From assembly GCA_016706565.1 (NCBI GenBank), contig JADJJI010000007.1, positions 221,506-285,505 of the forward strand: a DNA stretch of 64,000 bases, written 5' to 3'. A model generated the notes under the pieces. That model ran no database searches. It worked only from the letters and a program-made list of their open reading frames with translations, and was not told the origin of the DNA. Positions within the stretch are counted from its first letter, which is position 1, and every line of letters starts with the position of its first letter. Position numbers and translations under genes: made by a program. Shown here in pieces: positions 1 to 9,606 of the stretch. This DNA comes from Piscinibacter sp. (GTDB lineage Bacteria > Pseudomonadota > Gammaproteobacteria > Burkholderiales > Burkholderiaceae_C).

Positions 1-276
1 TACTTCAACGCGCGCATCCTGATCATGGACGAGCCCTGCGCGGCGCTGGGCCCCGCCGAGACGCGCATGGTGCTCGAGACGATCAAGCGCCTGAAGGCCG
101 AAGGCATCGGCATCTTCCTGATCAGCCACGAGATGCACGACGTGTTCGAGGTCTGCGACCGCGCCACCGTGATGAAGAACGGCAGCGTCGTCGGCATGGT
201 GCACATGAAGGACGTGACGCAGGACGAGGTGCTGCAGATGATCATCCAGGGAAAGCGGCCCGCGCTGGCCGCCTGA
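1..276 (+). CDS. Sugar ABC transporter ATP-binding protein, C-terminal fragment (5' end outside window)
   Basis: This is the last 91 residues of an ABC ATPase; the open frame enters from the left edge. The Walker B segment ILIMDEP, the D-loop region and the H-loop histidine (LISHEMHD) are visible. The ending ([15 protein letters not shown], then [11 protein letters not shown]) resembles the ATPases of ribose/xylose-type importers. After Walker B the fragment reads DEPCAALG where these proteins normally have DEPTAALG. The protein stops soon after the H-loop region, so this is the last or only nucleotide-binding domain. The stop codon lies 2 bp before the next start, so the two are probably cotranscribed. 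The substrate cannot be told from this piece. Confidence 0.88.
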   Translation, partial: YFNARILIMDEPCAALGPAETRMVLETIKRLKAEGIGIFLISHEMHDVFEVCDRATVMKNGSVVGMVHMKDVTQDEVLQMIIQGKRPALAA

Positions 277-278
277 GC

Positions 279-1997
279 ATGAGCGCGCGGATCGACGGTC
301 GAGGCGAGAGCCGGCGTCGGTGGCGGGCGGCCGGCGGGCTGATGCTGGCCTGTGCGGGCCTGCTGGTGCTGCCGCCCGCCATCGCGCAGGTGCTGGCAGC
401 GCCGGGCGCGAAGCCCGACCCGGCGGCGCCGCGCGCGATCCCGCGCTTCGTCGACGAGACCGATGCCGCCGGCGTGCACAGCCGCTTCGACGGCGACTGG
501 GAATACACCGTCGGTGGCGGCGTGGCCGCGCTGGACTGCGACGGCAGCGGAGCGCCATCGCTGTTCATCGCCGGGGGCGCGAACCGCTCGAAGTTCTACC
601 GCAACAAGAGCGCGCGCGGCGGGGCCCTGAAGTTCGTGCAGGAGCGCGCCGGCCTGGAACTGACGAGCACGCTCGGCGCCTACCCGATCGACCTGGACAG
701 CGACGGCGTGCTCGACCTCGTCGTGCTGCGTGTCGGCGAGACGCTGCTGATGCGAGGCCTCGGCGAATGCCGTTTCGAGCGTGCCAACGAACGCTGGCGT
801 TTCGAGGGCGGCAACCAGTGGACCACCGCCTTCGCCGCCGCCTGGCTGGGCCGCGATGTGCATCCCACGCTGGCCTTCGGCACCTACGTCGATCGCGCCC
901 GCCAGGATTTTCCCTGGGGCAACTGCACCGACAACGCCTTGCTGCGCCCGGCGAGCGGCGCAGCGCTGGCCTTCGACGCGCCGCTGCCGCTGCGGCCCGG
1001 CCACTGCGCGCTCAGCATGATGTTCTCCGACTGGAACCGCAGCGGCCTGCCGGCGCTGCGCATCGCCAACGACCGCGAGTACTACAAGGGCGGGCAGGAG
1101 CAGCTCTGGCATGTTCCTCCCGGCAGCGATCCCGGCGCCGCGCCGCGCCTGTACGGTGCCGACGAAGGCTGGAAGCCGCTGCAGATCTGGGGCATGGGCA
1201 TCGCCAGCGCCGACCTCGACGGCAGCGGCTACCCGGCCTACTTCCTCACCAGCATGGCCGACAACAAGCTGCAGACGCTGGTGGGAGGGGCCACCAAGCC
1301 GATCTACCGCGACGTGGCCTTCGTCAAGGGCGCCACCGCGCACCGCCCCTTCGCGGGCGGCGACGTGCACCCCTCGACGGCCTGGCATGCGCAGTTCGCC
1401 GACGTCAACAACGACGGCTGGCAGGACCTCTTCGTCGTCAAGGGCAACGTCGGCAACATGCCCGACTTCGCGATGCTCGACCCGAGCAACCTGCTGCTGG
1501 GCGGACCCGACGGCCGCTATGTCGAAGCGGCCGGCGAGTCGGGCCTGCTCAACTACCAGCGCGGCCGCGGCGGGCTGATGGTCGACCTGAACGGCGACGG
1601 GCTGCTCGACGCGCTGATCGTCAACCGCTGGGAACGCGCCAGGCTGTGGCGCAATGTCGGCGCCGGCAGCGCTGCCGCAACGCGGCCGCTGGGCCACTGG
1701 CTGCAGATCCGCCTGCGCCAGGACGGCGCCAACCGCGACGCCGTCGGAGCGTGGCTCGAAGTCGAGGCTGGCGGCCGCGTGCAGCGCCGCGAGCAACTCG
1801 TCGGTGGCGGCCATGCCAGCGGCACGGTCGGCTTTCTGCATGTCGGCCTGGGCGAGTCGACGAAGGCGCGCATGCGTGTGCTGTGGCCCGGCGCGAAGCC
1901 GGGCGATGCGGCGCTCACCAGCCCCTGGTTCGAGGCCGCTGCCGATGGTTTCTACCTCGTCGATCGGCAGAAGGGGTTGGTGCCGTGGCAGCCCTGA
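279..1997 (+). CDS. CRTAC1-family protein (FG-GAP/VCBS repeats with C-terminal ASPIC/UnbV domain)
   Basis: A 572-residue exported protein. The N-terminus has a basic stretch followed by a hydrophobic segment (roughly residues 20-37), which looks like a signal peptide or anchor. Aspartate-rich calcium-type repeats follow, for example [25 protein letters not shown] and LNGDG, as in beta-propeller FG-GAP/VCBS proteins. The last 120 residues ([32 protein letters not shown]) match the ASPIC/UnbV domain. The molecular role of this family is unclear; extracellular binding is an inference. The stop overlaps the GTG start of the haloperoxidase-like gene, so the two are translationally coupled. Confidence 0.85.
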   Translation: MSARIDGRGESRRRWRAAGGLMLACAGLLVLPPAIAQVLAAPGAKPDPAAPRAIPRFVDETDAAGVHSRFDGDWEYTVGGGVAALDCDGSGAPSLFIAGGANRSKFYRNKSARGGALKFVQERAGLELTSTLGAYPIDLDSDGVLDLVVLRVGETLLMRGLGECRFERANERWRFEGGNQWTTAFAAAWLGRDVHPTLAFGTYVDRARQDFPWGNCTDNALLRPASGAALAFDAPLPLRPGHCALSMMFSDWNRSGLPALRIANDREYYKGGQEQLWHVPPGSDPGAAPRLYGADEGWKPLQIWGMGIASADLDGSGYPAYFLTSMADNKLQTLVGGATKPIYRDVAFVKGATAHRPFAGGDVHPSTAWHAQFADVNNDGWQDLFVVKGNVGNMPDFAMLDPSNLLLGGPDGRYVEAAGESGLLNYQRGRGGLMVDLNGDGLLDALIVNRWERARLWRNVGAGSAAATRPLGHWLQIRLRQDGANRDAVGAWLEVEAGGRVQRREQLVGGGHASGTVGFLHVGLGESTKARMRVLWPGAKPGDAALTSPWFEAAADGFYLVDRQKGLVPWQP

Positions 1998-3337
1998 GAA
2001 CGCTGCTGCGGGTGCTGCTCGGCGCGCTCGCCATGGCTGGCCCGGCCCATGCACAGGTCACGGTCAACGAGGCTTCACGCTACAGCGCCGCGGTGGCCAC
2101 CGAGTGGTTGCGCGTCGTGTTGCCGGCGATCCAGCAGACGCCGGGGCAATCGCCGCCAGTGGCGGCGCGCACGCTGGCCTACCTGGGCCTGGGCCTGTAC
2201 GAATCCATCCTCGCCGGCCTGCCGGGGCAGCGCAGCTTCGCGGGGCAGCTGGTCGAGCTCGAATCCCTGCCCGCCGCTCAGCCCGACGAAGTGCTGCACT
2301 GGCCCACCGTGGCCAATGCGACGCTGGCCGCGCTGACGCAGATGCTGCTGCCCAATGCGCCACCCGACTGGAAGGCGCGCTTCGAGGCGCTGGAGCGCAA
2401 CATGCCGGTGGCGCAGCCGGCCGACTTCGACCCGGCGCAGCGCACCCCCGAGGTCATCATCCGCTCCGAGACGCACGGCAAGCTGCTCGCGATGGCGCTG
2501 ATGACCTGGGCGCGCACCGATGGCGGCCACGATGCGATCGGGCCGCGGCGCACGCGGCTGGACGCCGCGTACGTGTCGCCCAGCGGCCTCGGCGCCTGGG
2601 TGCCGACGCCACCGCGCTTCGCGCGCCCGCTGCTGCCGAACTGGGGCGCCAACCGGCCCTTCATGCCGAATGCGCAGCAGCGCTGCGCGCCGCCCGGCCC
2701 GCCGAAATACGACGAGACCCCGGGCTCGCCCTTCCATCGCGAAGCCGACGAGGTGCGCCGCGTCGGCGTGCAGCCCACCGAGGAGCAACGGCGCATCGCG
2801 CTGTACTGGGCCGACGACCCGCTCAAAACGCCCACGCCGGCGGGCCACTGGGCCTGGATCCTCACCGACCTGCTGCGCGACCGCAAGGCGAACCTGGCCA
2901 CGGCCGCGGAGCAGTACGCGCGCATGACGGTGGCGATGTCGGACGCCTTCGTCGCAACGTGGAAGGTGAAGTACCAGCTCAACCTGCTGCGGCCCGTCAC
3001 CTACATCCAGCTCGCCTTCGACAGCAACTGGGTGCCGCCGCTGATGGAGACGCCGCCCTTCCCCGAGTACCCCTCGGGCCACTCGGTGCAGTCGGGCTCC
3101 GCCGCGGCGGTGCTGGAAGCCTTCTACGGGCGCGACACCGCCTTCGAGGACCGCGCGCACAACGACCGCGGCTGGGGGCCGCAACGATTCAGGAGCTTTG
3201 CCGCAGCCGCCGAACAGGCCGCGGTGTCGCGGCTGTACGCCGGCATCCATTTCCGCAGTGCCATCGAGCATGGCACCACCATGGGCCGCTGCATCGGCGC
3301 GCAGGCGCTGGCGCTCGTGACGAGGGCATCACCGTGA
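1985..3337 (+). CDS. Vanadium-dependent haloperoxidase / PAP2-superfamily protein, exported
   Basis: A 450-residue protein starting at a GTG that overlaps the end of the previous gene; this start gives a clean signal peptide ending in PAHAQ. All three pocket motifs of vanadium haloperoxidases and acid phosphatases are present: K-x6-RP (KYQLNLLRP), PSGH (residues about 363-366) and [16 protein letters not shown] with the axial-type His at about residue 422. Vanadate-dependent halide oxidation or phosphatase activity in the periplasm is therefore possible; sequence alone does not separate the two. The overlap with the CRTAC1-like gene suggests the two exported proteins act together. Confidence 0.82.
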   Translation: MAALRTLLRVLLGALAMAGPAHAQVTVNEASRYSAAVATEWLRVVLPAIQQTPGQSPPVAARTLAYLGLGLYESILAGLPGQRSFAGQLVELESLPAAQPDEVLHWPTVANATLAALTQMLLPNAPPDWKARFEALERNMPVAQPADFDPAQRTPEVIIRSETHGKLLAMALMTWARTDGGHDAIGPRRTRLDAAYVSPSGLGAWVPTPPRFARPLLPNWGANRPFMPNAQQRCAPPGPPKYDETPGSPFHREADEVRRVGVQPTEEQRRIALYWADDPLKTPTPAGHWAWILTDLLRDRKANLATAAEQYARMTVAMSDAFVATWKVKYQLNLLRPVTYIQLAFDSNWVPPLMETPPFPEYPSGHSVQSGSAAAVLEAFYGRDTAFEDRAHNDRGWGPQRFRSFAAAAEQAAVSRLYAGIHFRSAIEHGTTMGRCIGAQALALVTRASP

Positions 3338-3342
3338 ACCGC

Positions 3343-3636
3343 TTAGCGTCTCACAGCGTCGGTGGAGGGGGCGGTCGTGCTCGCGGCCACGCCTTCCAGC
3401 GGATCGCCCGGCAGCAAGGTAGTCGCCACCCAGGGTGGCAGGCGGGTGACCTCCTTCTCGTCGATGCGGCCCGCGAAGCGCCAGCCCTGCGGCAACTTGA
3501 CGAACACGAAACCGGTCGGCGGGTCGACGAACACGGTGTAGTCGGGCCGCGGCGTGGGTGCGCCGGTTTGTGCGTGCGCGGCTGCGCCGGCAAGAAATGC
3601 CGCGGCGGCGGCAATCGCAAGGAACGGGTTCGTCAT
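3343..3636 (-). CDS. Small exported protein of unknown function
   Basis: A 97-residue protein. The ATG at 3636 is preceded by a GGAGAC ribosome site and gives a signal peptide ending in AAAHAQ. The mature part is about 75 residues with no motif I recognise (DYTVFVDPPTGFVFVKLPQGW and a proline-rich tail). It lies head-to-tail against the end of the haloperoxidase-like gene (5-bp gap) and points away from the sugar isomerase gene. Longer upstream frames exist but lack a signal peptide. It is probably a real periplasmic protein; the function is unknown. Confidence 0.6.
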   Translation of the reverse strand: MTNPFLAIAAAAAFLAGAAAHAQTGAPTPRPDYTVFVDPPTGFVFVKLPQGWRFAGRIDEKEVTRLPPWVATTLLPGDPLEGVAASTTAPSTDAVRR

Positions 3637-3803
3637 CCAGGTCTCCGTGAAGTATCGATGTCTGCCCCTGTCTCCACGCAACCCGCGCCCCAACCCGGAC
3701 ACACGGCCCGCAGGCCGGGGCTTCCCCCGGTCTCGACACCTCAGCGGCATGCACCGCCGCGGCGCAACGATTTCTGAACTCAACCCCGACGAGGAGCATT
3801 CCC

Positions 3804-4859
3804 ATGGCAAGCAATATCCAAGGCCCCGGCATCTACCTCGCGCAGTTCGCCGGCGACGCCGCGCCCTTCAATTCGTGGCCGGCGATCACGAAGTGGGCCG
3901 CCTCGCTGGGCTTCAAGGGTGTGCAGGTGCCCTCGTGGGACGCGCGCCTGTTCGACCTGGCCAAGGCCGCCGAGTCGAAGACCTACTGCGACGAGTTCGC
4001 CGGCATCGCGCGCGAGAACGGCGTGGCGATCACCGAGCTCGGCACCCACCTGCAGGGCCAGCTCGTCGCCGTGCATCCGGCCTACGACGAAGCCTTCGAT
4101 GCCTTCGCGCCGGCCGCCGTGCACGGCAAGCCCGCCGAGCGGCAGCGCTGGGCGGTGCAGCAGATGATGCTGGCGGCACGCGCCTCGAAGCACCTGGGCC
4201 TGAGCTCCACCGTCAGCTTCCCCGGCGCGCTGGCCTGGCCCTACCTCTACCCGTGGCCGCAGCGCCCGCCCGGCCTGATCGAGACCGCGTTCGACGAGCT
4301 CGCGAAACGCTGGCGGCCGATCTTCGACGCCTTCGACGAGGCCGGCTGCCACGTCGCCTTCGAGCTGCATCCGGGCGAGGACCTGTTCGACGGCGTGACC
4401 TTCGAGATGTTCCTCGAGCGCGTGAACAACCACCCGCGCTGCGCCATCAACTACGACCCCTCGCACTTCGTGCTGCAGCAGCTCGACTACCTCGCCTTCA
4501 TCGACATCTACCACTCGCGCATCAAGGCGCTGCACATCAAGGACGCCGAGTTCCGCCCCGACGGCCGCCAGGGCGTGTACTCCGGCTACCAGCCGTGGAT
4601 CAACCGCGCCGGGCGCTTCCGCTCGCTGGGCGACGGGCAGGTCGACTTCAAGGCGATCTTCTCGAAGATGGCGCAGTACGGCTACGAGGGCTGGGCCGTG
4701 CTGGAGTGGGAGTGCTGCCTCAAGCACCCCGAGCAAGGCGCAGCCGAGGGGGCACCCTTCATCCGCGACCACATCATCCGCGTCACCGAGAAGGCGTTCG
4801 ACGACTTCGCCGGGGCCGCGCACGACGCGGCACAGCTCAAGCGCATGCTCGGCCTCTGA
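3804..4859 (+). CDS. Sugar phosphate isomerase/epimerase family protein (xylose isomerase-like TIM barrel)
   Basis: A 351-residue AP-endonuclease-2-type TIM barrel. Metal-ligand-like residues lie at the expected strand ends: Glu in FELHPGED, Asp/His in NYDPSHF, His in ALHIKD and Glu in VLEWEC. This family isomerises, epimerises or dehydrates keto sugars with a divalent metal. A good ribosome site (GAGGAG) precedes the ATG. It lies 12 bp upstream of a Gfo/Idh/MocA oxidoreductase, a common pairing in oxidation-isomerisation routes for unusual sugars and inositols. The exact reaction cannot be assigned. Confidence 0.85.
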   Translation: MASNIQGPGIYLAQFAGDAAPFNSWPAITKWAASLGFKGVQVPSWDARLFDLAKAAESKTYCDEFAGIARENGVAITELGTHLQGQLVAVHPAYDEAFDAFAPAAVHGKPAERQRWAVQQMMLAARASKHLGLSSTVSFPGALAWPYLYPWPQRPPGLIETAFDELAKRWRPIFDAFDEAGCHVAFELHPGEDLFDGVTFEMFLERVNNHPRCAINYDPSHFVLQQLDYLAFIDIYHSRIKALHIKDAEFRPDGRQGVYSGYQPWINRAGRFRSLGDGQVDFKAIFSKMAQYGYEGWAVLEWECCLKHPEQGAAEGAPFIRDHIIRVTEKAFDDFAGAAHDAAQLKRMLGL

Positions 4860-4871
4860 AGGGGACACACG

Positions 4872-6062
4872 ATGGCCATCGAAGGCAACAAGAAGAACGT
4901 GTCTCCCGCGATGCCGGCACGCATCCGCCTGGGCATGGTGGGCGGCGGCGAAGGCGCCTTCATCGGCGCGGTGCACCGCATCGCCGCGCGGCTGGACGAC
5001 CAGTACGAGTTCGTCGCCGGCGCGCTGTCGTCCACGCCGGAGAAGGCGCAACGGTCCGGCCGCGCGATCGGCCTGGCGCCGGACCGCATCTACAGCGACT
5101 ACGAGGCGATGGCGAAGGCCGAGGCCGCCCGGCCCGACGGCATCGAGGCGGTGGCCATCGTCACGCCCAACCACCTGCATGCGCCGGTGGCCGAGGCCTT
5201 CCTGAAGGCCGGCATCCACGTCATCTGCGACAAGCCGGTGACCACCACCAGCGCCGACGCGAAGAAGTTGCTCAAGCTGGCGACGAAGCACAAGCTCGTC
5301 TTCGCCGTCACGCACAACTACACCGGCTACCCGATGGTGCGCCACGCGCGGCAGATGGTGAAGCAGGGCGCGCTCGGCGAGATCCGCGTCGTGCAGGTCG
5401 AGTACCCGCAGGACTGGCTCACCGAGAAGCTCGAGGCCACAGGCCAGAAGCAGGCCGAGTGGCGCGCCGACCCGGCACGCAACGGCATCGGCGGTGCGAT
5501 CGCCGACATCGGCACGCATGCGCACAACCTCGGCGCCTACATCACCGGGCTGGAGCTCACCGAGCTGTGCGCCGAGCTGAGCACGTTCGTGAAGGGGCGC
5601 CAGCTCGATGACAACGCGCAGGTGATGCTGCGCTACGCCAACGGCGCGCGCGGCCTGCTCTGGGCCAGCCAGGTGGCGCCGGGCAACGAGAACAACCTGC
5701 GCATCCGCGTCTATGGCACGAAGGGCGGGCTGGAGTGGAAGCAGGAGCACCCGAACCAGTTGCACTGGTCGCCGTTCGGCCAGCCCACGCAGGTGATCGC
5801 ACGCGCCACCGGTGCGGCCAATGCGGCCGCGGCACGCGTCAGCCGCATCCCGGCCGGCCACCCCGAGGGCTATCTCGAGGGTTTCGCCACGCTGTACAGC
5901 GAGATCGCGCAGGCCATCCGTGCCGCGCGCAAGGGCGGGCCCAAGGCCGACAAGGCGGCGCACTTCCCGAGCCTGGAAGACGGCATCAAGGGCGTGGCCT
6001 TCATCGAGGCGGTGGTGGCCTCGTCGAAGCGCGGCGGGCGCTGGACGAAGCTCTCCGCATGA
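4872..6062 (+). CDS. Gfo/Idh/MocA family oxidoreductase
   Basis: A 396-residue NAD(P)-dependent sugar dehydrogenase-type protein. It begins with a Rossmann motif ([12 protein letters not shown]), has the family's lysine motif in the form CDKPV (residues about 118-122), and a C-terminal substrate domain containing ADIGTHAHN, whose His is typical of the active site. The protein is long for the family and has an N-terminal extension of about 18 residues. It follows the isomerase by 12 bp with a GGGGA ribosome site, and the LacI regulator lies 111 bp downstream. A partnership with the isomerase in oxidising an imported sugar or polyol is inferred. Confidence 0.88.
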   Translation: MAIEGNKKNVSPAMPARIRLGMVGGGEGAFIGAVHRIAARLDDQYEFVAGALSSTPEKAQRSGRAIGLAPDRIYSDYEAMAKAEAARPDGIEAVAIVTPNHLHAPVAEAFLKAGIHVICDKPVTTTSADAKKLLKLATKHKLVFAVTHNYTGYPMVRHARQMVKQGALGEIRVVQVEYPQDWLTEKLEATGQKQAEWRADPARNGIGGAIADIGTHAHNLGAYITGLELTELCAELSTFVKGRQLDDNAQVMLRYANGARGLLWASQVAPGNENNLRIRVYGTKGGLEWKQEHPNQLHWSPFGQPTQVIARATGAANAAAARVSRIPAGHPEGYLEGFATLYSEIAQAIRAARKGGPKADKAAHFPSLEDGIKGVAFIEAVVASSKRGGRWTKLSA

Positions 6063-6135
6063 AGCGACGCTCGTTGCAGCCGCCGGTGGCCACCCCCTCG
6101 CAAACCCCGATGGGTGGATGATTGATTTATTTAAT

Positions 6136-6152
6136 TTGATGTCTAACATCAA
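6136..6152. promoter_or_regulatory. Perfect palindrome in front of the LacI-family gene, candidate operator
   Basis: TTGATGTCTAACATCAA has two 7-base arms that are exact reverse complements around a 3-base centre. It sits in the only AT-rich stretch of this neighbourhood, 22-38 bp before the regulator's start. LacI-family proteins commonly bind such dyads and repress themselves. I found no second copy in front of the binding-protein gene, so wider use is unproven. Confidence 0.55.
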
Positions 6153-6173
6153 GCCATCAACCCGCCCTGCTCC

Positions 6174-7205
6174 ATGTCCGCCACCGCCACCATCGCCGAC
6201 ATCGCCGCCCGTGCGGGCGTCGGCACGGCCACGGTCGACCGGGTGCTCAACAAGCGCCCTGGCGTCAATGCCGAGACGATGCAGCGTGTGCTGCAGGTGG
6301 TGGCCGAACTGGGCTCACCGCCCCAGCGCGGCCGGCCCCGCAAGGGCGAGAACTTCCGCTTCGCCTTCGTCCTGCCGGCCGAGCCCTCGCCCTTTGTCGA
6401 ACTGGTCGACCGGCTCATCGCGCAGGCCGCCGGCGAATTCCGCCACCAGCACATCACCGAAGTGACGCACCGCCTGGCCACCGCCGACGCAGCACAGTTC
6501 GCCGCCGAGCTCTCACAGCTGGCCGACTGCGACGCCGTGGCCGTGATGGCACCCGACCTGCCGCCGGTGAAGCTGGCCATCAACGAGCTGGTGCGCACCG
6601 GCGTGCACGTGGTCACCCTGTTCACCGACGTGGCCGGCTCGATGCGCGAAACCCACATCGGTGCCGACAACCGCGCTGCCGGCCGCACCGCCGGGCTGCT
6701 GCTCGGCCGCATGGCCGCCGGAACGCGCGACACCCTGCTGTTGAGCTCGCAGGCCACACGGCTATCGGCCGAGATCGAGCGGCGCATCGGCTTCGCGCAG
6801 GTGGTCGAGGAGCGCTTTCCGAAGCTGAAGGTGCTGCGCACCCCCGACCTGCCCGCCGACGACGCCGGCGCCAGCCGGGCGCTGCTGCGCTTCCTGCGCA
6901 GCAAGGGCGTCGACGTGGCGCGCGTGGCCGGCATCTACAACGTGGGATCGGGCAGCGCCGGCGTGGCGCGAGCCCTCGAGGGCCTGGGGCTGTCGGGCAG
7001 CGTCGGTGTGGTCGCGCACGACTTCACCGACGAGCACCGCGCGCTGCTGGGCACCAACGGCCTGGCGTACGTGCTGCACCAGGACATCCACTACTGCATC
7101 TCCACCGCCGCGCGTGTGCTGCGCGCGCTGTGCGAGAACGTGCGCGGGGCACTCAATGTGGTGCAGCCGCGCGTCGAGATCCTGACGGCCGAGAACCTGC
7201 ACTGA
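6174..7205 (+). CDS. LacI-family transcriptional regulator
   Basis: A 343-residue protein. The N-terminal helix-turn-helix reads ATIADIAARAGVGTATVDRVL (about residues 4-24), with the VDRVLN variant of the usual VSRVLN. The periplasmic-binding-protein-like effector domain follows from about residue 60. The ATG at 6174 places the helix-turn-helix at the very start, as expected. It sits between the isomerase/oxidoreductase pair and the complete importer and likely controls both, responding to the imported compound or its phosphate. A 17-bp palindrome lies just upstream and may be its site. Confidence 0.9.
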   Translation: MSATATIADIAARAGVGTATVDRVLNKRPGVNAETMQRVLQVVAELGSPPQRGRPRKGENFRFAFVLPAEPSPFVELVDRLIAQAAGEFRHQHITEVTHRLATADAAQFAAELSQLADCDAVAVMAPDLPPVKLAINELVRTGVHVVTLFTDVAGSMRETHIGADNRAAGRTAGLLLGRMAAGTRDTLLLSSQATRLSAEIERRIGFAQVVEERFPKLKVLRTPDLPADDAGASRALLRFLRSKGVDVARVAGIYNVGSGSAGVARALEGLGLSGSVGVVAHDFTDEHRALLGTNGLAYVLHQDIHYCISTAARVLRALCENVRGALNVVQPRVEILTAENLH

Positions 7206-7257
7206 ACGGCAGTCGGATGTGTGTGCTCGTGAATCGAACAAACGTTAGGAGACTCTC

Positions 7258-8598
7258 ATGACATCGTTTCTGAGGAAGCTGCCCGCGCTGTCGACGCTGG
7301 CTGCCGCGGCCCTGCTCGGGCTGGGCAGCACCGCCGCCCAGGCGCAGGACAAGACCATCACCCTGTGCTGGGCCGCCTGGGACCCGGCGAACGCGCTGGT
7401 CGAACTGTCGAAGGACTTCACCGCCAAGACCGGTGTGAAGATGAAGTTCGAGTTCGTCCCCTGGCCGAACTTCGCCGACCGCATGCTCAACGAGCTCAAC
7501 AGCAAGGGCAAGCTGTGCGACCTGATCATCGGCGACAGCCAGTGGATCGGCGGCGCGGCCGAGAGCGGCCACTACGTGAAGCTGAACGACTTCTTCGCCA
7601 AGGAAGGCATCAAGATCACCGACTTCGCCCCGGCGACGGTGACCGGCTACGCCGAGTGGCCCAAGGGCACGCCGAACTACTGGGCACTGCCGGCCATGGG
7701 CGACGCACTGGGCTGGACGTACCGCAAGGACTGGTTCGCCAAGCCCGAGCTGCGCGCCGAATTCAAGAAGAAGCACAACCGCGAGCTCGAAGCACCCAAG
7801 ACCTGGACCGAGTTCAAGCAGGTGGCCGAGTTCTTCTCGGGCCGCCAGATCGACGGCAAGAAGGTCTACGGCACCTACCTCTTCACCGAGCGCGGCTCCG
7901 AGGGCATCACCATGGGCGTGAGCAACGTGCTCTACCCGATGGGCTTCAAGTACCAGGACCCGAAGAAGCCGTACGCGATGGACGGTTTCGTCAACGGGCC
8001 GGACGCCATCAAGGGCCTGGAGTTCTACAAGTCGCTCTACAAGTGCTGCACGCCGCCGGGGCTGACCAACTCGTACATGGGCGAGGGCCTGGACGCATTC
8101 AAGAGCGGCCAGGTGGCGATGATGATGAACTGGTTCGCCTTCTTCCCAGGCCTGTACAAGGACCCGAATGTCGGCGGCGAGAAGATCGGCTTCTTCGTCA
8201 ACCCGTCGGACAAGGGCAAAGGCTCGCAGCTCGGCGGCCAGGGCATCTCGGTGGTGGCTTATTCGCCCAACCGCAACGAGGCGCTGTCGTACATCAAGTG
8301 GTTTGCCACGCTGGATGTGCAGAAGAAGTGGTGGTCGCTGGGCGGCTACTCCTGCCACAAGGGCGTGCTCAACGACGCCGGCTTCAAGAAGAGCGCACCG
8401 TTCGCGTCGGAGTTCCTGACCGCGATGGACCAGGTGGTCGACTTCTGGGCCGAGCCGAGTTATGCGCAGCTGATGCTGGCCGAGCAGAAGCGCATCCATG
8501 ACTTCGTGGTCGCCGACAAGGGCACGGCGAAGGAAGCGCTCGACGGCCTGGCAGCCGACTGGAAGAAGGTCTTCAAGGAAGACGGAAAGCTGAAGTAA
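7258..8598 (+). CDS. ABC transporter extracellular solute-binding protein, family 1
   Basis: A 446-residue periplasmic binding protein with a clear signal peptide (residues 1-30, ending STAAQAQ). The MalE/UgpB-like fold is indicated by TLCWAAWDPAN near the N-terminus and by the hinge region SNVLYPMGF. Several cysteines are present (CWAAW, KLCDLI, KCCTPP, YSCHKG), more than usual for this family. A good ribosome site (TAGGAG) precedes the ATG. It is the first gene of a complete importer (two permeases, a small membrane protein and two ATPases). The ligand is unknown; a polyol or small sugar is inferred from the downstream DhaL/DhaK genes. Confidence 0.9.
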   Translation: MTSFLRKLPALSTLAAAALLGLGSTAAQAQDKTITLCWAAWDPANALVELSKDFTAKTGVKMKFEFVPWPNFADRMLNELNSKGKLCDLIIGDSQWIGGAAESGHYVKLNDFFAKEGIKITDFAPATVTGYAEWPKGTPNYWALPAMGDALGWTYRKDWFAKPELRAEFKKKHNRELEAPKTWTEFKQVAEFFSGRQIDGKKVYGTYLFTERGSEGITMGVSNVLYPMGFKYQDPKKPYAMDGFVNGPDAIKGLEFYKSLYKCCTPPGLTNSYMGEGLDAFKSGQVAMMMNWFAFFPGLYKDPNVGGEKIGFFVNPSDKGKGSQLGGQGISVVAYSPNRNEALSYIKWFATLDVQKKWWSLGGYSCHKGVLNDAGFKKSAPFASEFLTAMDQVVDFWAEPSYAQLMLAEQKRIHDFVVADKGTAKEALDGLAADWKKVFKEDGKLK

Positions 8599-8605
8599 TC
8601 GTGCC

Positions 8606-8636
8606 CCGGGGCTGGCTTCCTCGAAGCCGGCCCCGG
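8606..8636 (+). terminator. Intercistronic stem-loop after the binding-protein gene
   Basis: Arms at 8606-8618 and 8624-8636 are 13 bases each and pair fully with one G-U wobble around a 5-base loop. There is no U tract, so full termination is unlikely. Hairpins at this place in ABC operons are known to stabilise the upstream transcript and raise binding protein over permease. Confidence 0.55.
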
Positions 8637-8651
8637 ACCCGAGCCTCCGAC

Positions 8652-9602
8652 ATGAACTCCCCCTCCCTCGCCGAACGCGCCGCCCAGGCCACGCCCGCAC
8701 CGATCGCCCGGCGCATGCGCGGCCTGTCGGATCGCGCCATCGCCTGGCTGTTCATCGCGCCGACGATGCTGCTGCTGCTGGCGATCAACATCTTCCCGTT
8801 GATCTGGACGGTGCGGCTGTCGTTCACCAACTTCCGCGCCAACCGGCCGAATGCCGAAGTGTTGGGCCTGGGCATCGACCATTACGTCAGCATCCTCACC
8901 GACCCCGACATCTGGGGCCCGATGCAGGCCACCGCGCACTTCCTGTTCTGGACGATCACGCTGCAGACGCTGATCGGCTTCACGCTGGCCTACCTGATCG
9001 ACCGCAAGTTCCGCGGCCACGGCTTCTGGACCACGCTGATCCTCATTCCGATGATGCTGTCGCCTGCGGTGGTGGGCAACTTCTGGGCCTTCCTCTATCA
9101 GCCGCAGATCGGCCTGTTCAATTACGCGGTGAGCTTCTTCACCGGCATCCCGCCGTCGAGCTTCGAGATGCTCGGCTCGGTGAAGCTGGCGCCCTGGGCG
9201 ATCGTCATCGTCGATACCTGGATGTGGACGCCCTACGTGATGCTGATCTGCCTGGCTGGCCTGCGCAGCATCCCCGACTACATCTACGAGGCGGCGGAAG
9301 TCGACCGCGCCTCGCCCTGGCGCCAGTTCTGGAGCATCACGCTGCCGATGGTGCTGCCCTTCGTGATGCTGGCGGTGCTGTTCCGCGGCATCGAGAACTT
9401 CAAGATGTTCGACCTGGTGAACCTGCTGACCAACGGCGGGCCGGGCTCGACCACCGAGGTGGTGTCGATCACGCTCAAGCGGGAGGCGTTCGAGAAGTGG
9501 CGCACCGGCTATTCGTCGGCGCTGGCGATCATCCTGTTCGTCGCGGTGTTCGGCCTCGCGAACATCTACGTCAAGGCCCTCAACGCGGTGAAGAACCGCT
9601 GA
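8652..9602 (+). CDS. Sugar ABC transporter permease (MalF-type)
   Basis: A 316-residue inner-membrane protein with six predicted hydrophobic segments. The inner-membrane-loop motif that contacts the ATPase is EAAEVDRASPWRQFWSITLP (the EAA box with conserved Gly replaced by Ser). I chose the ATG at 8652 because it gives a normal cytoplasmic N-terminus (MNSPSLAERA); an upstream in-frame ATG would add an arginine/proline-rich leader translated from the hairpin. The second permease begins 4 bp downstream. Confidence 0.9.
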   Translation: MNSPSLAERAAQATPAPIARRMRGLSDRAIAWLFIAPTMLLLLAINIFPLIWTVRLSFTNFRANRPNAEVLGLGIDHYVSILTDPDIWGPMQATAHFLFWTITLQTLIGFTLAYLIDRKFRGHGFWTTLILIPMMLSPAVVGNFWAFLYQPQIGLFNYAVSFFTGIPPSSFEMLGSVKLAPWAIVIVDTWMWTPYVMLICLAGLRSIPDYIYEAAEVDRASPWRQFWSITLPMVLPFVMLAVLFRGIENFKMFDLVNLLTNGGPGSTTEVVSITLKREAFEKWRTGYSSALAIILFVAVFGLANIYVKALNAVKNR

Positions 9603-9606
9603 CCCC

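Noticed and set aside
320-1984. Extension of the haloperoxidase frame back to 320
   Set aside because: The added 555 residues are Arg/Ala-rich and lie over the CRTAC1-like gene; the GTG at 1985 gives a proper signal peptide.
3780-6152. Very long open frame on the minus strand opposite the isomerase and oxidoreductase genes
   Set aside because: High GC leaves antisense frames open; the predicted protein is rich in Arg, Ala, His and Val with no domain, and the plus-strand genes are clear family members.
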